A DNA stretch of 64,000 nucleotides, taken from positions 1-64,000 of the forward strand of contig JAJECT010000005.1 in the NCBI GenBank assembly GCA_022821845.1. Reading direction: 5' to 3'. Below, piece after piece: positions 9,233-18,712 of the stretch. The stretch's first letter is position 1. Each line of letters starts with the position of its first letter. Source of the stretch: Rhodothermales bacterium (GTDB taxonomy: Bacteria > Bacteroidota > Rhodothermia > Rhodothermales > VXPQ01). The notes under the pieces are model-generated. The model was not told the DNA's origin. It did not search any database and saw nothing but the letters and a program-made list of their open reading frames with translations. A program made the position numbers and the translations under genes.

Positions 9233-10210
9233 ATGTCCATCGCGCTTGTTACGGGAGCCACGGGATTCGTAGGGGCGGCGCTGACCCGGCGTCTGACGCA
9301 GGAGGGCGTCTCCGTGCGCGTTTTTCGCCGCCGCGGCTCCCGGCTTGATTTGTTGGGCGAGGCGGCGCAGCAGGTCGAACATGCGTTCGGGGACATTACG
9401 GACCCCCTTGCGCTGCGCGAGGCGATGCAAGGCGTGGCGTACGCGTATCATGTGGCCGGCAATATCGGATTCGGCTCGTCTCGCGTCCGAAATCGCCTCC
9501 TGTCCGTCAATGTGGACGGCACGGCCGCCGTGGTGAATGCGGCCCTGGACCAGGGCGTCCGCCGCCTGGTTCATGTCTCGTCTGTGGCGGCGCTTGGTCG
9601 CGCTACCCGTCCCGACGGGGCGCTGGACGAGGAGGCGGAGTGGCGTCGGTCCCGGTCCAGCAGCGCCTACGGGTATTCGAAATATCTTGCGGAAATGGAG
9701 GTGCGCCGGGGCGTCGCGGAGGGGCTGGATGCAGTGATGGTCAACCCTTCGCTTATTTTCGGGCTGGGCCGAAAAGGGGAAAACACGCGGCGCATGGTGG
9801 ACGAGATTCGCCGCAAACGGATGCGCTTGTATCCCGTCGGCGCTACGAGCGTGGTGGACGTGCTGGACGTGGTGGACGGCATGGTGCGCGCCATGCAGTA
9901 CGGCGAGGCGGGCGAACGATTCGTGCTGGCGGCCCATAACCTTTCCTGGCGAGAAATTTTCCGTCAACTGGCCGAGGCGTGCGGGGCGCCGCCGCCTGCT
10001 ATTCCTTTGCCCCCTTCCGTTGCGCTCGTCGCCGCCTGTTTTTCGGAGGCGGGCGCTTTTTTGACCCGTACGGAACCCCTGCTTCCGATAGCCCACGCCC
10101 ATTTCATGTCTGCGGAGCATCGGTACGACAATGCCCGCGCCCGCGAAAAACTGGGGTGGCGTCCCCGCCCGTTCGAGGAAACCGCGCGGCGCATCGCAGA
10201 GGCGCTGTGA
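9233..10210 (+). CDS. NAD-dependent epimerase/dehydratase (extended SDR)
   Basis: 325 aa; 'VTGATGFVGAALTRRL', 'YGYSKYLAE'. Confidence 0.9.
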   Translation: MSIALVTGATGFVGAALTRRLTQEGVSVRVFRRRGSRLDLLGEAAQQVEHAFGDITDPLALREAMQGVAYAYHVAGNIGFGSSRVRNRLLSVNVDGTAAVVNAALDQGVRRLVHVSSVAALGRATRPDGALDEEAEWRRSRSSSAYGYSKYLAEMEVRRGVAEGLDAVMVNPSLIFGLGRKGENTRRMVDEIRRKRMRLYPVGATSVVDVLDVVDGMVRAMQYGEAGERFVLAAHNLSWREIFRQLAEACGAPPPAIPLPPSVALVAACFSEAGAFLTRTEPLLPIAHAHFMSAEHRYDNARAREKLGWRPRPFEETARRIAEAL

Positions 10211-10418
10211 CGTTCGGCCGGCCTGCGAATACGCCGATAAAGTCCGCAAAGATCAGCGGCTTGCGGGAGCGTGCAGGCAAACAGGGTCCGTAACGCATTG
10301 CGCGGCCCTGCGACGTCTCGGTAACCCCTGCGCGGACCCTGCGTATCGGGTTGGGCGTATGCTTGGCGCCATCGAAACCGGATATTCCTGTTGCGTTTTG
10401 TCCACGTTGCCCCACTCC

Positions 10419-11141
10419 ATGCCGCCGCCGGGCCAGGCCCCGGGCAAGAGGGAAGCCGTCGAAGTTATGTTCGACGGGGTGGCTTCCCGGTACGATTTGC
10501 TGAATCGGCTGCTGAGTTTCGGCCTGGATTCCGCGTGGCGCCGGGCCGCGATCCGCCTGCTGCGCAGGGAAGCCCCGGTCCGGATTCTGGATGTGGCGAC
10601 CGGCACCGCCGACCTGGCCCTTGCCGCCGCGTCGATGCGCCCCGAGCAGGTCGTGGGGATCGATATTTCCGAGCGAATGCTGGCGCGCGGGCGGGAAAAG
10701 GTCCGGCGCAAGGGGCTGGGCGAAACCATCGCGCTGGAATACGGCGACGCGGCGCGCTTGCCTTTCCCGGACGCCGCTTTCGACGCGGCGCTGGTCGGGT
10801 TCGGCGTACGCAATTTCGAGCATCTTCAGGACGGCATTCGGGAGATTCGGCGCGTACTCCGTCCCGGAGGGGCGCTCGTCGTCCTTGAGTTCAGTCAGCC
10901 GGGCGCATGGCCGATCCGAAAACTGTACGAGGTCTACTCGGACGTTGCGTTGCCCTTCGCCGGTCGTCTTTTGTCCGGCAATTCGGAAGCCTACAAATAT
11001 TTGCCTGCGTCCGTAAAGGTGTTTCCCTCCGGCGAGCGTTTCCTGGACGAACTGCGGCAGGCCGGGTACGAGGATTTGTTGTGGAAGCCGTTGACGTTTG
11101 GCGTGGTGTCCCTGTACAGGGGTCGGAAGCCGGGGGCCTGA
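10419..11141 (+). CDS. ubiE: UbiE/MenG demethylmenaquinone/ubiquinone methyltransferase
   Basis: 'VEVMFDGVASRYDLLNRLLSFGLDSAWRRAAI', 'ILDVATGTADLAL', 'YKYLPASVKVFPSGERFLDELRQAGY', 'TFGVVSLYRG'. Start uncertain (10359 or 10419). Confidence 0.93.
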   Translation: MPPPGQAPGKREAVEVMFDGVASRYDLLNRLLSFGLDSAWRRAAIRLLRREAPVRILDVATGTADLALAAASMRPEQVVGIDISERMLARGREKVRRKGLGETIALEYGDAARLPFPDAAFDAALVGFGVRNFEHLQDGIREIRRVLRPGGALVVLEFSQPGAWPIRKLYEVYSDVALPFAGRLLSGNSEAYKYLPASVKVFPSGERFLDELRQAGYEDLLWKPLTFGVVSLYRGRKPGA

Positions 11142-11240
11142 GGCGCGCCGGTTTTTCTCCGCGCCGCGCAGGCCCGTCGCCGCGCAGCGAACGCCGCGCA
11201 GGAAGTCCAATCGCCTGTATAATTCCCTTTATACGCCCTT

Positions 11241-11561
11241 CTATTCCCCGGAAGCCGACGATTCGCCGGGAACCAGTACGGCGTTCAGGGAGCCGATGAG
11301 TTCTCCTATATCCTCTTGCAGGTCGGCTTCGGCATCGGTCTTTTTTTCGCGTTCCGCGTAGAGTTCGTCGGCGATGTGCAACGCCACCATCACCGGGGCC
11401 GTTATGTCCGACTGGTCGGGATGGTCTCGCTGGAATTTCCTGATTTTCGTATCGACGAAGCGCACGATTTCGCGCAAGCGCTGTTCGTTCCCTTGCGTTA
11501 CTTGCAGGGAATAGTCGCGATTCAGAATGCGGACGCGGATGGACTGGGGCACGGTGGGCAC
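11241..11561 (-). CDS. zapA: Cell division protein ZapA
   Basis: 106 aa; 'SIRVRILNRDYSLQVTQGNEQRLREIVRFVDTKIRKFQ...DITAPVMVALHIADELY'. Confidence 0.88.
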   Translation of the reverse strand: MPTVPQSIRVRILNRDYSLQVTQGNEQRLREIVRFVDTKIRKFQRDHPDQSDITAPVMVALHIADELYAEREKKTDAEADLQEDIGELIGSLNAVLVPGESSASGE

Positions 11562-11589
11562 CGGTTTTTGCGGATCGGAAACGCCGGGA

Positions 11590-12057
11590 TTATGCGTCGT
11601 TGTGCGCTTGTTCTATATGTTCGTCCAGCGTTTCGATGAAGGAGCGCAGGTCGTTTTTCAGCGCGTCCGGGTTGCGGGGCACCGAGAAAAAGGCATGATC
11701 CGGGTTGACGGCGGGCCGTTTTTCCAGATCGCGCACTTTTTTCAGGAGGTCGGCGTTGGTTGCGCGCAAGGCTTTGACGAGCTGGATGGTTTCCTCCACG
11801 CGACGGCGCAAGGTTTCCAGCGTGGCCGGTTCCGGCATGGATTCCGGCTCCGCTATGGACTCCGGTTCCGTTTCCAGCGGCGGTATGGGCTCCGCCGCCA
11901 GCCCCCGTATTGATCCCGTTTCCGGATTCGATTCCGGCTCCAGCGCCGGGATGGATTCAGGTTCCATTTCCGGGTCCGGTTCGACGCCTGTTTCCGTATT
12001 CGGCATATCGGCAAAGAGGTCTGGTGTGAAGTCGCCCGTCTCGCAGGGTATCGACAT
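11590..12057 (-). CDS. Hypothetical protein: Pro/Glu-rich N-terminus plus coiled-coil, adjacent to zapA
   Basis: 155 aa; 'PEPDPEMEPESIPALEPESNPE...' then 'TLETLRRRVEETIQLVKALRATNADLLKKVRDLEKR'. Confidence 0.65.
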   Translation of the reverse strand: MSIPCETGDFTPDLFADMPNTETGVEPDPEMEPESIPALEPESNPETGSIRGLAAEPIPPLETEPESIAEPESMPEPATLETLRRRVEETIQLVKALRATNADLLKKVRDLEKRPAVNPDHAFFSVPRNPDALKNDLRSFIETLDEHIEQAHNDA

Positions 12058-12120
12058 GGCGATGCATTGAATATCGGAAATAAAGCGCCGCCTTGCCGCC
12101 TTGTCGGGGCGCGCAACAGG

Positions 12121-14661
12121 TTATTCGCTTCGCAGCGCCGCGCCGTGCGTTTTTTCCAGTGCGTGGACGATACGAGCCATCTTTTTGTTCACTTCCCGAT
12201 CCGTGAGCGTCCGGTTGGCCCCGAAACGCAGGGCAAAAGCCACGCTTTTCTTGTCCGGCTCCACTTGCTCGCCTTCGTACAGGTCGAAGAGGCGGACCTC
12301 TTGCAAAAGGCGGCCCCCGGCTTGCCGAATCGTTTGCAGCAGCCCGCCCGCCGGTTCCTTGCGGTCCACGACGAGGGCCATGTCGCGTTCCACGGAAGGA
12401 TGGCGCGTTACGGGCCGATATGCGCGGTCAAGGCCCGGCGCGGCGCGCCGAACGAGGCGGGTCCAGTGCAATTCCGCCGCATAGATCCTGTCTTCGGGCG
12501 CGCTGCCGCCGGCGTCGTCCGGCGCAATCTCCAGGATATTTCCAATCGGTACGTTTCCCGAAAAAATGTCCAGTCGGGCGGGGGCGTCGGTTGCGGGTTC
12601 CATGCGGACGTCGGGCGCGCGCAGGCGGCGGAGCAGCATTTCTGCCGCGCCTTTCGCGTCGAACAGGTCGAACGGACGGGCGGACGCATTCCACCCCGCC
12701 TCCGCAGCGTATCCCGAAAAAGCGAGCAGCAAGGATTCGTGCTCCGCATAGCGCTCCGTCGCCGCGCTGTTCTGCGCTGGGTTGTGGTCTGCGCTGTTCG
12801 CTGCGCCGCCCTCCGTATCGCGCTCGCCGTCCGTTTGCCGAAACACATGCCCGAATTCAAAAAACCGCATCGCCCGCTGCCCGTGATTGCGGTTAAATTC
12901 GATAGCCTGCACTGCGCCGGCCAATAAACTGGGCCGCAGGGCCGCCATTTCGCTGGAGATCGGATTGCGCGTTCGAACCACCTGTTCGGGGGCGTAGCCC
13001 GCAATCCGCGCAAATCGTTCCGCCGTTTCCAGCCGCAACATGCTGTTCGCGTAGATTTCCCGGTGCCCCGTGCAGGCCAGGAGGGTGCGGGCCGTCCGCC
13101 GCAAGCGCGTTTCGGGACTTTGGCGCGCTCCGTCCCCGGACAGGGGGGCGGCGCGGTCCGGTTCCGGTATGCGATCGTACCCGTAGAGGCGCGCAATTTC
13201 CTCGATCACGTCCGCCTCCCGCTCGACGTCGGGGCGGAAGGGGGGCGCGACGCAGCGAAGCCGGGCGGTTTCCGCCTCGCCTTCCTGCGCTATGTCGAAA
13301 CCGATGCTTTGCAGCAGGCGCGCGCTGACGTCCAGCGGAATGCGTACGCCCAGCACCGCCGCTATCCGCGTTGCGCGTACGGCGATCGACGTGGGCGTCG
13401 CGGGCGCGGGGTGGGCGTCCACCATGCCGGGGACCACCGTGCCGCCGCCGAGCTCCGCCATGAGCGCGGCGGCCCGCGCGGCGGCGCGTGCCTGCCCGGT
13501 GGGGTCCACGCCGCGTTCGAAGCGATAGCTGGCGTCGCTCTGGACGCCAAGCGCCTTGGCCGTTCTGCGAATGTGCGACGGGTCGAAGAAGGCGGACTCC
13601 ACCAGCACGTTGCGCGTGGTTTCCCGGACCTCCGAATTTTGCCCGCCCATCACGCCGCCGATGGCTACGTCCCGTTCAGCGTCTGCAATCATGACGGCGC
13701 CGGGAGGGATTACGCGCTCCTTGTCGTCAAGCGTGGTAAACGGCGTGGGGGCCTCCGTGAGCCGTACGCGAATGCGCTGTCCGCCGAGGGCGTCGAAATC
13801 AAACGCATGCAACGGTTGGCCCATGTCGTGGAGCACGTAATTCGTGACGTCCACGATGTTGTTGCGGGGCCTTAGCCCGATGGCCTTCAGCCTGGCCTGG
13901 AGCCAGGGCGGGGATTCGCGGACGGTTACGTCGCGCACGATCATCGCCACGTACCGCGGACACGCCTCGGGGGCTTGTATGTCTATCGAGACGAGTTGGG
14001 CCGCTTCGCCGCCGGGTTTCGGCTCGGGCGCTTCCGGGAGCCGCAGGGCGCCCCCGGTGAGCGCTGCCGCGTCGCGGGCTACGCCGAGGTGGCTGGCGGC
14101 GTCCGGCCGGTTGGGCGTAACGCTTACGTCCAGCACGGCGTCCCGGTGCGCCACGCCGCAGGCCGCAAGGTATTCCGCGAACGGCTGCCCGATGCGGGGC
14201 GTTGCCCCGTCCTCGCCCGTCAGCACCATGATTTCGTCGTGGTTGTCGGACAGGCCCAGTTCGTCTTCCGCGCAAATCATGCCTTCCGAGGGTTCGCCGC
14301 GCAGTTTCGTTTCGCGGATGACGACGGGCGCGCGCCGGTCGGGGTTTTTGCGGTCGGGCAAGGAGAGCGTGGCCCCCGGCGTGGCGACCGGCACGTATTG
14401 CCCGGCGGCCACATTCGGGGCGCCGCACACGATGCGGGCGATTTCCGGGCCGCCCAGGTTCACTTCGCAGCAGGCAAGCCGGTCGGCGTTCGGATGGGGG
14501 CGTACGCGCTCCACCCGCCCCACGACCACCCCGTCCAGCGACGACCCGATTTCCCGGACTTCTTCCACCTCCAGGCCGCCCATGGTGAGGATTTCGGCCA
14601 GTTCCTCCGGGCTTTCCTTGACGGGGGCGTATTCCCGCAGCCAGTTGTAGGAGATATTCAT
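12121..14661 (-). CDS. pheT: Phenylalanyl-tRNA synthetase beta subunit
   Basis: 846 aa; 'MNISYNWLREYAP', 'NRPDAASHLGVARDAAAL', C-terminal FDX-ACB 'RHPSVERDMALVVD'. Confidence 0.97.
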   Translation of the reverse strand: MNISYNWLREYAPVKESPEELAEILTMGGLEVEEVREIGSSLDGVVVGRVERVRPHPNADRLACCEVNLGGPEIARIVCGAPNVAAGQYVPVATPGATLSLPDRKNPDRRAPVVIRETKLRGEPSEGMICAEDELGLSDNHDEIMVLTGEDGATPRIGQPFAEYLAACGVAHRDAVLDVSVTPNRPDAASHLGVARDAAALTGGALRLPEAPEPKPGGEAAQLVSIDIQAPEACPRYVAMIVRDVTVRESPPWLQARLKAIGLRPRNNIVDVTNYVLHDMGQPLHAFDFDALGGQRIRVRLTEAPTPFTTLDDKERVIPPGAVMIADAERDVAIGGVMGGQNSEVRETTRNVLVESAFFDPSHIRRTAKALGVQSDASYRFERGVDPTGQARAAARAAALMAELGGGTVVPGMVDAHPAPATPTSIAVRATRIAAVLGVRIPLDVSARLLQSIGFDIAQEGEAETARLRCVAPPFRPDVEREADVIEEIARLYGYDRIPEPDRAAPLSGDGARQSPETRLRRTARTLLACTGHREIYANSMLRLETAERFARIAGYAPEQVVRTRNPISSEMAALRPSLLAGAVQAIEFNRNHGQRAMRFFEFGHVFRQTDGERDTEGGAANSADHNPAQNSAATERYAEHESLLLAFSGYAAEAGWNASARPFDLFDAKGAAEMLLRRLRAPDVRMEPATDAPARLDIFSGNVPIGNILEIAPDDAGGSAPEDRIYAAELHWTRLVRRAAPGLDRAYRPVTRHPSVERDMALVVDRKEPAGGLLQTIRQAGGRLLQEVRLFDLYEGEQVEPDKKSVAFALRFGANRTLTDREVNKKMARIVHALEKTHGAALRSE

Positions 14662-14744
14662 GGTTTGCCGTGTCGTTGCGTTGGGCGAGGCGGGCCGCGC
14701 GCATTGCGTTCATGCAGGCGGCGAAGCTGCCTGTATCCGCGGCC

Positions 14745-15737
14745 TTAAAATTGCTCCAGAAACCGGATGTCGTTTTCGTAAAAGGCGCGAATGTCGCGGA
14801 TGCCGTAGCGCAGCATGGCGATGCGCTCGACGCCCATGCCGAAAGCGTAGCCCGTCCATCGTTCCGGGTCTAGGTCCACGGCGGCGAATACGTTGGGGTC
14901 CACCATGCCGCACCCGAGGATTTCCAGCCAGCGCCCTTGCTGGGGCAGCGTCTCGTCGGCCCACCAGATGTCCACCTCGGCGCTGGGTTCCGTGAACGGG
15001 AAAAAGCTGGGACGAAAACGCATGCGGGCGTCGTCGCCGAACATGGCCTGCACGAACAGGCGCAGCGCCTGTTTCAGGTCGGCGAAAGAGACGCCTTCGT
15101 CCACGTACAAGCCTTCCACCTGATGAAACAGGCAGTACGATTTGTAGGAAACGGCCTCGTTGCGGTACACCCGGCCGGGCACGATAATGCGCACCGGCGG
15201 CGGTTCGGCGACGAGTGCGCGTATTTGCACGGGCGAGGTATGCGTACGCAAGAGCACCCGATCCGGCTCCAGGAAAAAGGTATCCTGCATGTCCCGCGCA
15301 GGGTGGTCCGCCGGAAAGTTCAGCGCCGTGAAATTATGCCATTCCGTTTCGATTTCCGGTCCGGTGGCGATAGAAAATCCGAACCCTTCGAATATCTGCG
15401 CGATGTCGTGCAGCGTGTGCGTCAGCGGATGCAGGGAGCCTGGCGGCGCGGGGAGGCGGCCTGGAAGCGTACGGTCCATGCGGGCCGCCCGGGGCGCGTC
15501 GTCGCGCGGCGCCTGGCTGGCTTCGAAGGCGGCGAGCCGCGCCTCGGCCTGTTGCTTGGCCTGGTTAATGCGTTGGCCAAGCGCTTTGCGTTCCTGCGGA
15601 GGGACTTCCGGAATCCGTTTGAACATTCCGGTTATTTTCCCGCTTTTCCTCCCGAGGTACTTGACCCGGAACGCTTCGGCGGCCTCCGTCGAGTCAATGA
15701 TTTCCGACTCGATGTCTTTCAGGATGTCGTCGGGCAT
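14745..15737 (-). CDS. pheS: Phenylalanyl-tRNA synthetase alpha subunit
   Basis: 330 aa; '[53 protein letters not shown]', '[18 protein letters not shown]'. Confidence 0.97.
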   Translation of the reverse strand: MPDDILKDIESEIIDSTEAAEAFRVKYLGRKSGKITGMFKRIPEVPPQERKALGQRINQAKQQAEARLAAFEASQAPRDDAPRAARMDRTLPGRLPAPPGSLHPLTHTLHDIAQIFEGFGFSIATGPEIETEWHNFTALNFPADHPARDMQDTFFLEPDRVLLRTHTSPVQIRALVAEPPPVRIIVPGRVYRNEAVSYKSYCLFHQVEGLYVDEGVSFADLKQALRLFVQAMFGDDARMRFRPSFFPFTEPSAEVDIWWADETLPQQGRWLEILGCGMVDPNVFAAVDLDPERWTGYAFGMGVERIAMLRYGIRDIRAFYENDIRFLEQF

Positions 15738-15764
15738 CTGGCTGCGCCCGTTTGGGTAAGGATA

Positions 15765-16115
15765 CTATTTTCCGGCGAGATGCTGCGTAATCCGCTGGAA
15801 CGTTTCCGGGTCGCGCACGGCGATGTCCGCAAGCGCCTTTCTGTTCAGGGCGACGCCGCTTTTCCGCAGTCCGCCCATGAAACGGGAATAGGTGGTGCCG
15901 TTCAGGCGCGCCGCCGCGTTGATCCGGGCAATCCAGAGCCGGCGGAACGCCCGCTTGCGCTGGCGGCGATCCCGATAGGCGTACCCGAGGGCCTTGTCTA
16001 CGGAGTGCTTGGCGACCGTATAGATTTTGGAGCGCGCGCCGCGATAGCCTTTGGCCATCCGGAGGATTTTCTTGCGGCGCCGCCTGGACGCTACGCTGTG
16101 GGCGGTACGTGGCAT
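15765..16115 (-). CDS. rplT: 50S ribosomal protein L20
   Basis: '[24 protein letters not shown]'-type L20 sequence, 116 aa. Confidence 0.97.
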   Translation of the reverse strand: MPRTAHSVASRRRRKKILRMAKGYRGARSKIYTVAKHSVDKALGYAYRDRRQRKRAFRRLWIARINAAARLNGTTYSRFMGGLRKSGVALNRKALADIAVRDPETFQRITQHLAGK

Positions 16116-16131
16116 AAGAACTAAAGAGCGA

Positions 16132-16332
16132 TCAGGACTGAATAAGCCGTTTCATGCGCGGCGCGTCGGTTTTGTCGACGAGCGTGCTTTCGCGCAGGCC
16201 GCGCTTGCGTTTGGCCGATTTCTTGGTCAGGATGTGGCTTTTGTACGCCTTTTTGCGGGCCAGCTTCCCGGAGCCGGTTACTTTGAAGCGTTTCCGGGCG
16301 CCGCTATTTGATTTCATCCTGGGCATAAGCAC
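16132..16332 (-). CDS. rpmI: 50S ribosomal protein L35
   Basis: 66 aa; '[45 protein letters not shown]'. Confidence 0.95.
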   Translation of the reverse strand: MLMPRMKSNSGARKRFKVTGSGKLARKKAYKSHILTKKSAKRKRGLRESTLVDKTDAPRMKRLIQS

Positions 16333-16553
16333 GTTGCGCCGGTCGCGCGGGCCTCGAAAGCGCCGGGCGTTTCCGGACGATGCGCATGTCCGCGCGCCGT
16401 ACAGGCAGGGACATGCCGGGTAAGGGTATTCAAAAAAGGGCTAAACTATAAATACGACGCAGGCGCCAGCGGAGTTCCCGGCCTTTTCGGATTTCCTCGC
16501 AGCCCTCTCGGGCTTTTGCTCGGACCCCGGGTTTGCGGCCCGCTGATTTCCCG

Positions 16554-17231
16554 CTATTTTTTGTCCGGCGCCAGGATGGTGGTCATGCGGCGGCCTTCCA
16601 TGCGGGGCGGCTGATCGATGCGGCCCACGTCCTCCAGCTCCTCGGTGAATCGCTTCAGCAACGCCATGCCCTGGTCCTTGTAAATGATGTCCCGGCCGCG
16701 AAACTGCACCCACGCCTTTACCTTGTTGCCGTTTTCCAGGAAACTCCGCGCATGGCGCGTCTTGAATTCAAAGTCGTGCGTGTCCGTATGCGGGCGGAAG
16801 CGCACTTCCTTCAGCTGGATGGTTTGCGATTTTTTGCGCTGTTCCTTCCCTTTTTTCTGTTGTTCGTACCGAAACTTCCCGTAGTCCACGATCTTGCACA
16901 CCGGCGGATCCGCCGAGGGGGCAATCTCGACCAGGTCCATTCTGTGCGCGCGGGCGCGTTTCAGCGCCTCGTCGATATAGACAACATGGTGTTCTCCGCT
17001 GGGATCTACGACCCGGACCATATTGGCCCGAATATCCTCGTTGATGCGTACTTTGCGAGCGATGGTTCTTCTTTCTTTTTTGTGGGTGGCCGGGGGCGGG
17101 GAAGCGCCTGGGCCGCGTTCCGCATGCCGTCGGACGGCAATCCGGGGCGCGCCGGGCGCCTTGTGCTTTCGTGCGGGGGCCTGCGCCTGTTCTGCAAGAG
17201 GGCGGCGGGCTCCCGTATCGTTTTCACGCAA
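16554..17231 (-). CDS. infC: Translation initiation factor IF-3 (start uncertain; possibly non-AUG AUC at 17063)
   Basis: 'ARKVRINEDIRANMVRVVDPSGEHHVVYIDEALKRARAHRMDLVEIAPSADPPVCKIVDYGKFRYEQQKK'. IF-3 homology begins near the ATC at 17063. Confidence 0.93.
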   Translation of the reverse strand: MRENDTGARRPLAEQAQAPARKHKAPGAPRIAVRRHAERGPGASPPPATHKKERRTIARKVRINEDIRANMVRVVDPSGEHHVVYIDEALKRARAHRMDLVEIAPSADPPVCKIVDYGKFRYEQQKKGKEQRKKSQTIQLKEVRFRPHTDTHDFEFKTRHARSFLENGNKVKAWVQFRGRDIIYKDQGMALLKRFTEELEDVGRIDQPPRMEGRRMTTILAPDKK

Positions 17232-17326
17232 GCCGGGCGCGTTTGGTTTCGTCTGAATTGTAACGATGTTGTGCAGACGGGATCAAAAAATATTCCTGGA
17301 AATCCTGCCGAAACCCGCTGTCGCTG

Positions 17327-17394
17327 CGCGCACGGGGCCGCGGCCTCCGTCCATGGAGCAAGGCGCCGGCGTCTTTCCCGCGGCCCCGTGCGCG
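17327..17394. promoter_or_regulatory. Long GC-rich hairpin (17-bp perfect stem) between infC and the 17600 gene
   Basis: Arms CGCGCACGGGGCCGCGG (17327-17343) and CCGCGGCCCCGTGCGCG (17378-17394); followed on + by gctttttc. Confidence 0.7.
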
Positions 17395-17500
17395 GCTTTT
17401 TCAGTTTCGTTCGCATCGCCTGCGTCTGACCTGCTGCAAGCCTCTCGACCCTCGATTTCACGTATTCGCGGATTGTTCATCAAGTCCGCGCCGAAGGGGC

Positions 17501-17529
17501 TTGACAGCATTCGGGACGTGTCCTATTTT
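17501..17529 (+). promoter_or_regulatory. Putative sigma70-like promoter (TTGACA-N17-TATTTT)
   Basis: Direct reading: ttgaca gcattcgggacgtgtcc tattttgaaaat, ~70 bp upstream of ORF 17600. Confidence 0.6.
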
Positions 17530-17599
17530 GAAAATGTAGCCTACATCTGGCTGGGCCTCGGCTCGCCTGATTTTTTGCAAACTAACCCGATACGGAATC

Positions 17600-17827
17600 A
17601 TGAAACGGCTATTTCTCGCGCTCGCAATGTGTATGGCTTTCGCGTTGCCCTATACAGCAGATGCCAAAAGGTACGATTGTATCTACTGCTCTTATGGGTG
17701 TTGCGTTGAAGGCTTTCTTAATGGTGATGGTAGTGCTGACTTCTTGATGTATTGTGTAGATGAGGAGACTGGAGATGGCTGGGGAGTCATTTATGAGGGC
17801 CAGTCCGCTGGATCGTGCGGATCCTAA
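17600..17827 (+). CDS. Small secreted cysteine-rich peptide (6 Cys after signal peptide)
   Basis: 75 aa; MKRLFLALAMCMAFALPYTADA | KRYDCIYCSYGCCVEGFLNGDGSADFLMYCVDEETGDGWGVIYEGQSAGSCGS. Confidence 0.65.
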   Translation: MKRLFLALAMCMAFALPYTADAKRYDCIYCSYGCCVEGFLNGDGSADFLMYCVDEETGDGWGVIYEGQSAGSCGS

Positions 17828-17881
17828 ATTCCGTGCTCTTTCAAAAGAGTGTAACATTCACAAAACTACGGTGTCCAAGTC

Positions 17882-18568
17882 ATGAAATCAATCCAAAACC
17901 TTGTTGCTGTTATTGCCGTGATAGTCTTTGCTGGCTGTAGCACGGCAACCGATCATGCATCGCCTTCTGTTGATGGGCCAAGCCCTGGTCCTGTCACCGC
18001 TTTTTCTATATCCTATGAAGGAGCAAGCACAGCCTCTTTTTCGGATTTTACTGGAGATATCTATGTAGCTGGAAAAGCGGCAAAGAAGTTAGTTTATCGC
18101 TATAGAGCAGGCGATATCACGGCTAAAGAACTGAGCGATTCGGCTAATGAGCTTATAGCCTCCAATTCAGGACATCCTGTCTTACGTCATGTTGTACCGC
18201 AGCTGGTGTCTCATGTAACGCTTTATGCCTTGTTAGAAAATGAGGAGATAGAGGGTATCGAACCCTATGTAGCGCATCATACCAGGATGCTTGTCGATAA
18301 CGATTCGCCTCAAGCGGACGACATAGCGCGGGCTCTTGACGTGCTGGACGATTACTGGAGCGACGACGATATTCAGGCTGTTGCAAAAAAAGCAATAGTC
18401 AATGCCGAAGCTTATCTTGGTATGTCCCCCGGCCATATGCAAGACAAATTTTCTACGGACATTGACAAAGAGGGGATTCCAGTTGAAAAGCTCGATAGAA
18501 GCAAATCAAATAGCAATACCGGGATTGGTTCTGGTATTCAAGGCCTTGAACGACTTCTCGAAGAGTAG
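17882..18568 (+). CDS. Hypothetical lipoprotein
   Basis: 228 aa; MKSIQNLVAVIAVIVFAGCSTATD lipobox; low-GC composition relative to surroundings. Confidence 0.7.
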   Translation: MKSIQNLVAVIAVIVFAGCSTATDHASPSVDGPSPGPVTAFSISYEGASTASFSDFTGDIYVAGKAAKKLVYRYRAGDITAKELSDSANELIASNSGHPVLRHVVPQLVSHVTLYALLENEEIEGIEPYVAHHTRMLVDNDSPQADDIARALDVLDDYWSDDDIQAVAKKAIVNAEAYLGMSPGHMQDKFSTDIDKEGIPVEKLDRSKSNSNTGIGSGIQGLERLLEE

Positions 18569-18588
18569 TCTTGGCAAATGAGTAACGA

Positions 18589-18625
18589 GAAGCCCTTGCT
18601 CCCAGATAGAGCAAGGGCTTCTTTT
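18589..18625. terminator. Bidirectional Rho-independent terminator
   Basis: GAAGCCCTTGCT-cccagatag-AGCAAGGGCTTC followed by TTTT, between convergent genes (17882 + and thrS -). Confidence 0.85.
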
Positions 18626-18712
18626 GTTCAGGACGCGCTGACCAGGTCCGCAAAGACGGCCCTGCCCCGCTGCGGGCAAGGCATGGCGAAGCAGCGCAGC
18701 GGCTTCGTAGCC

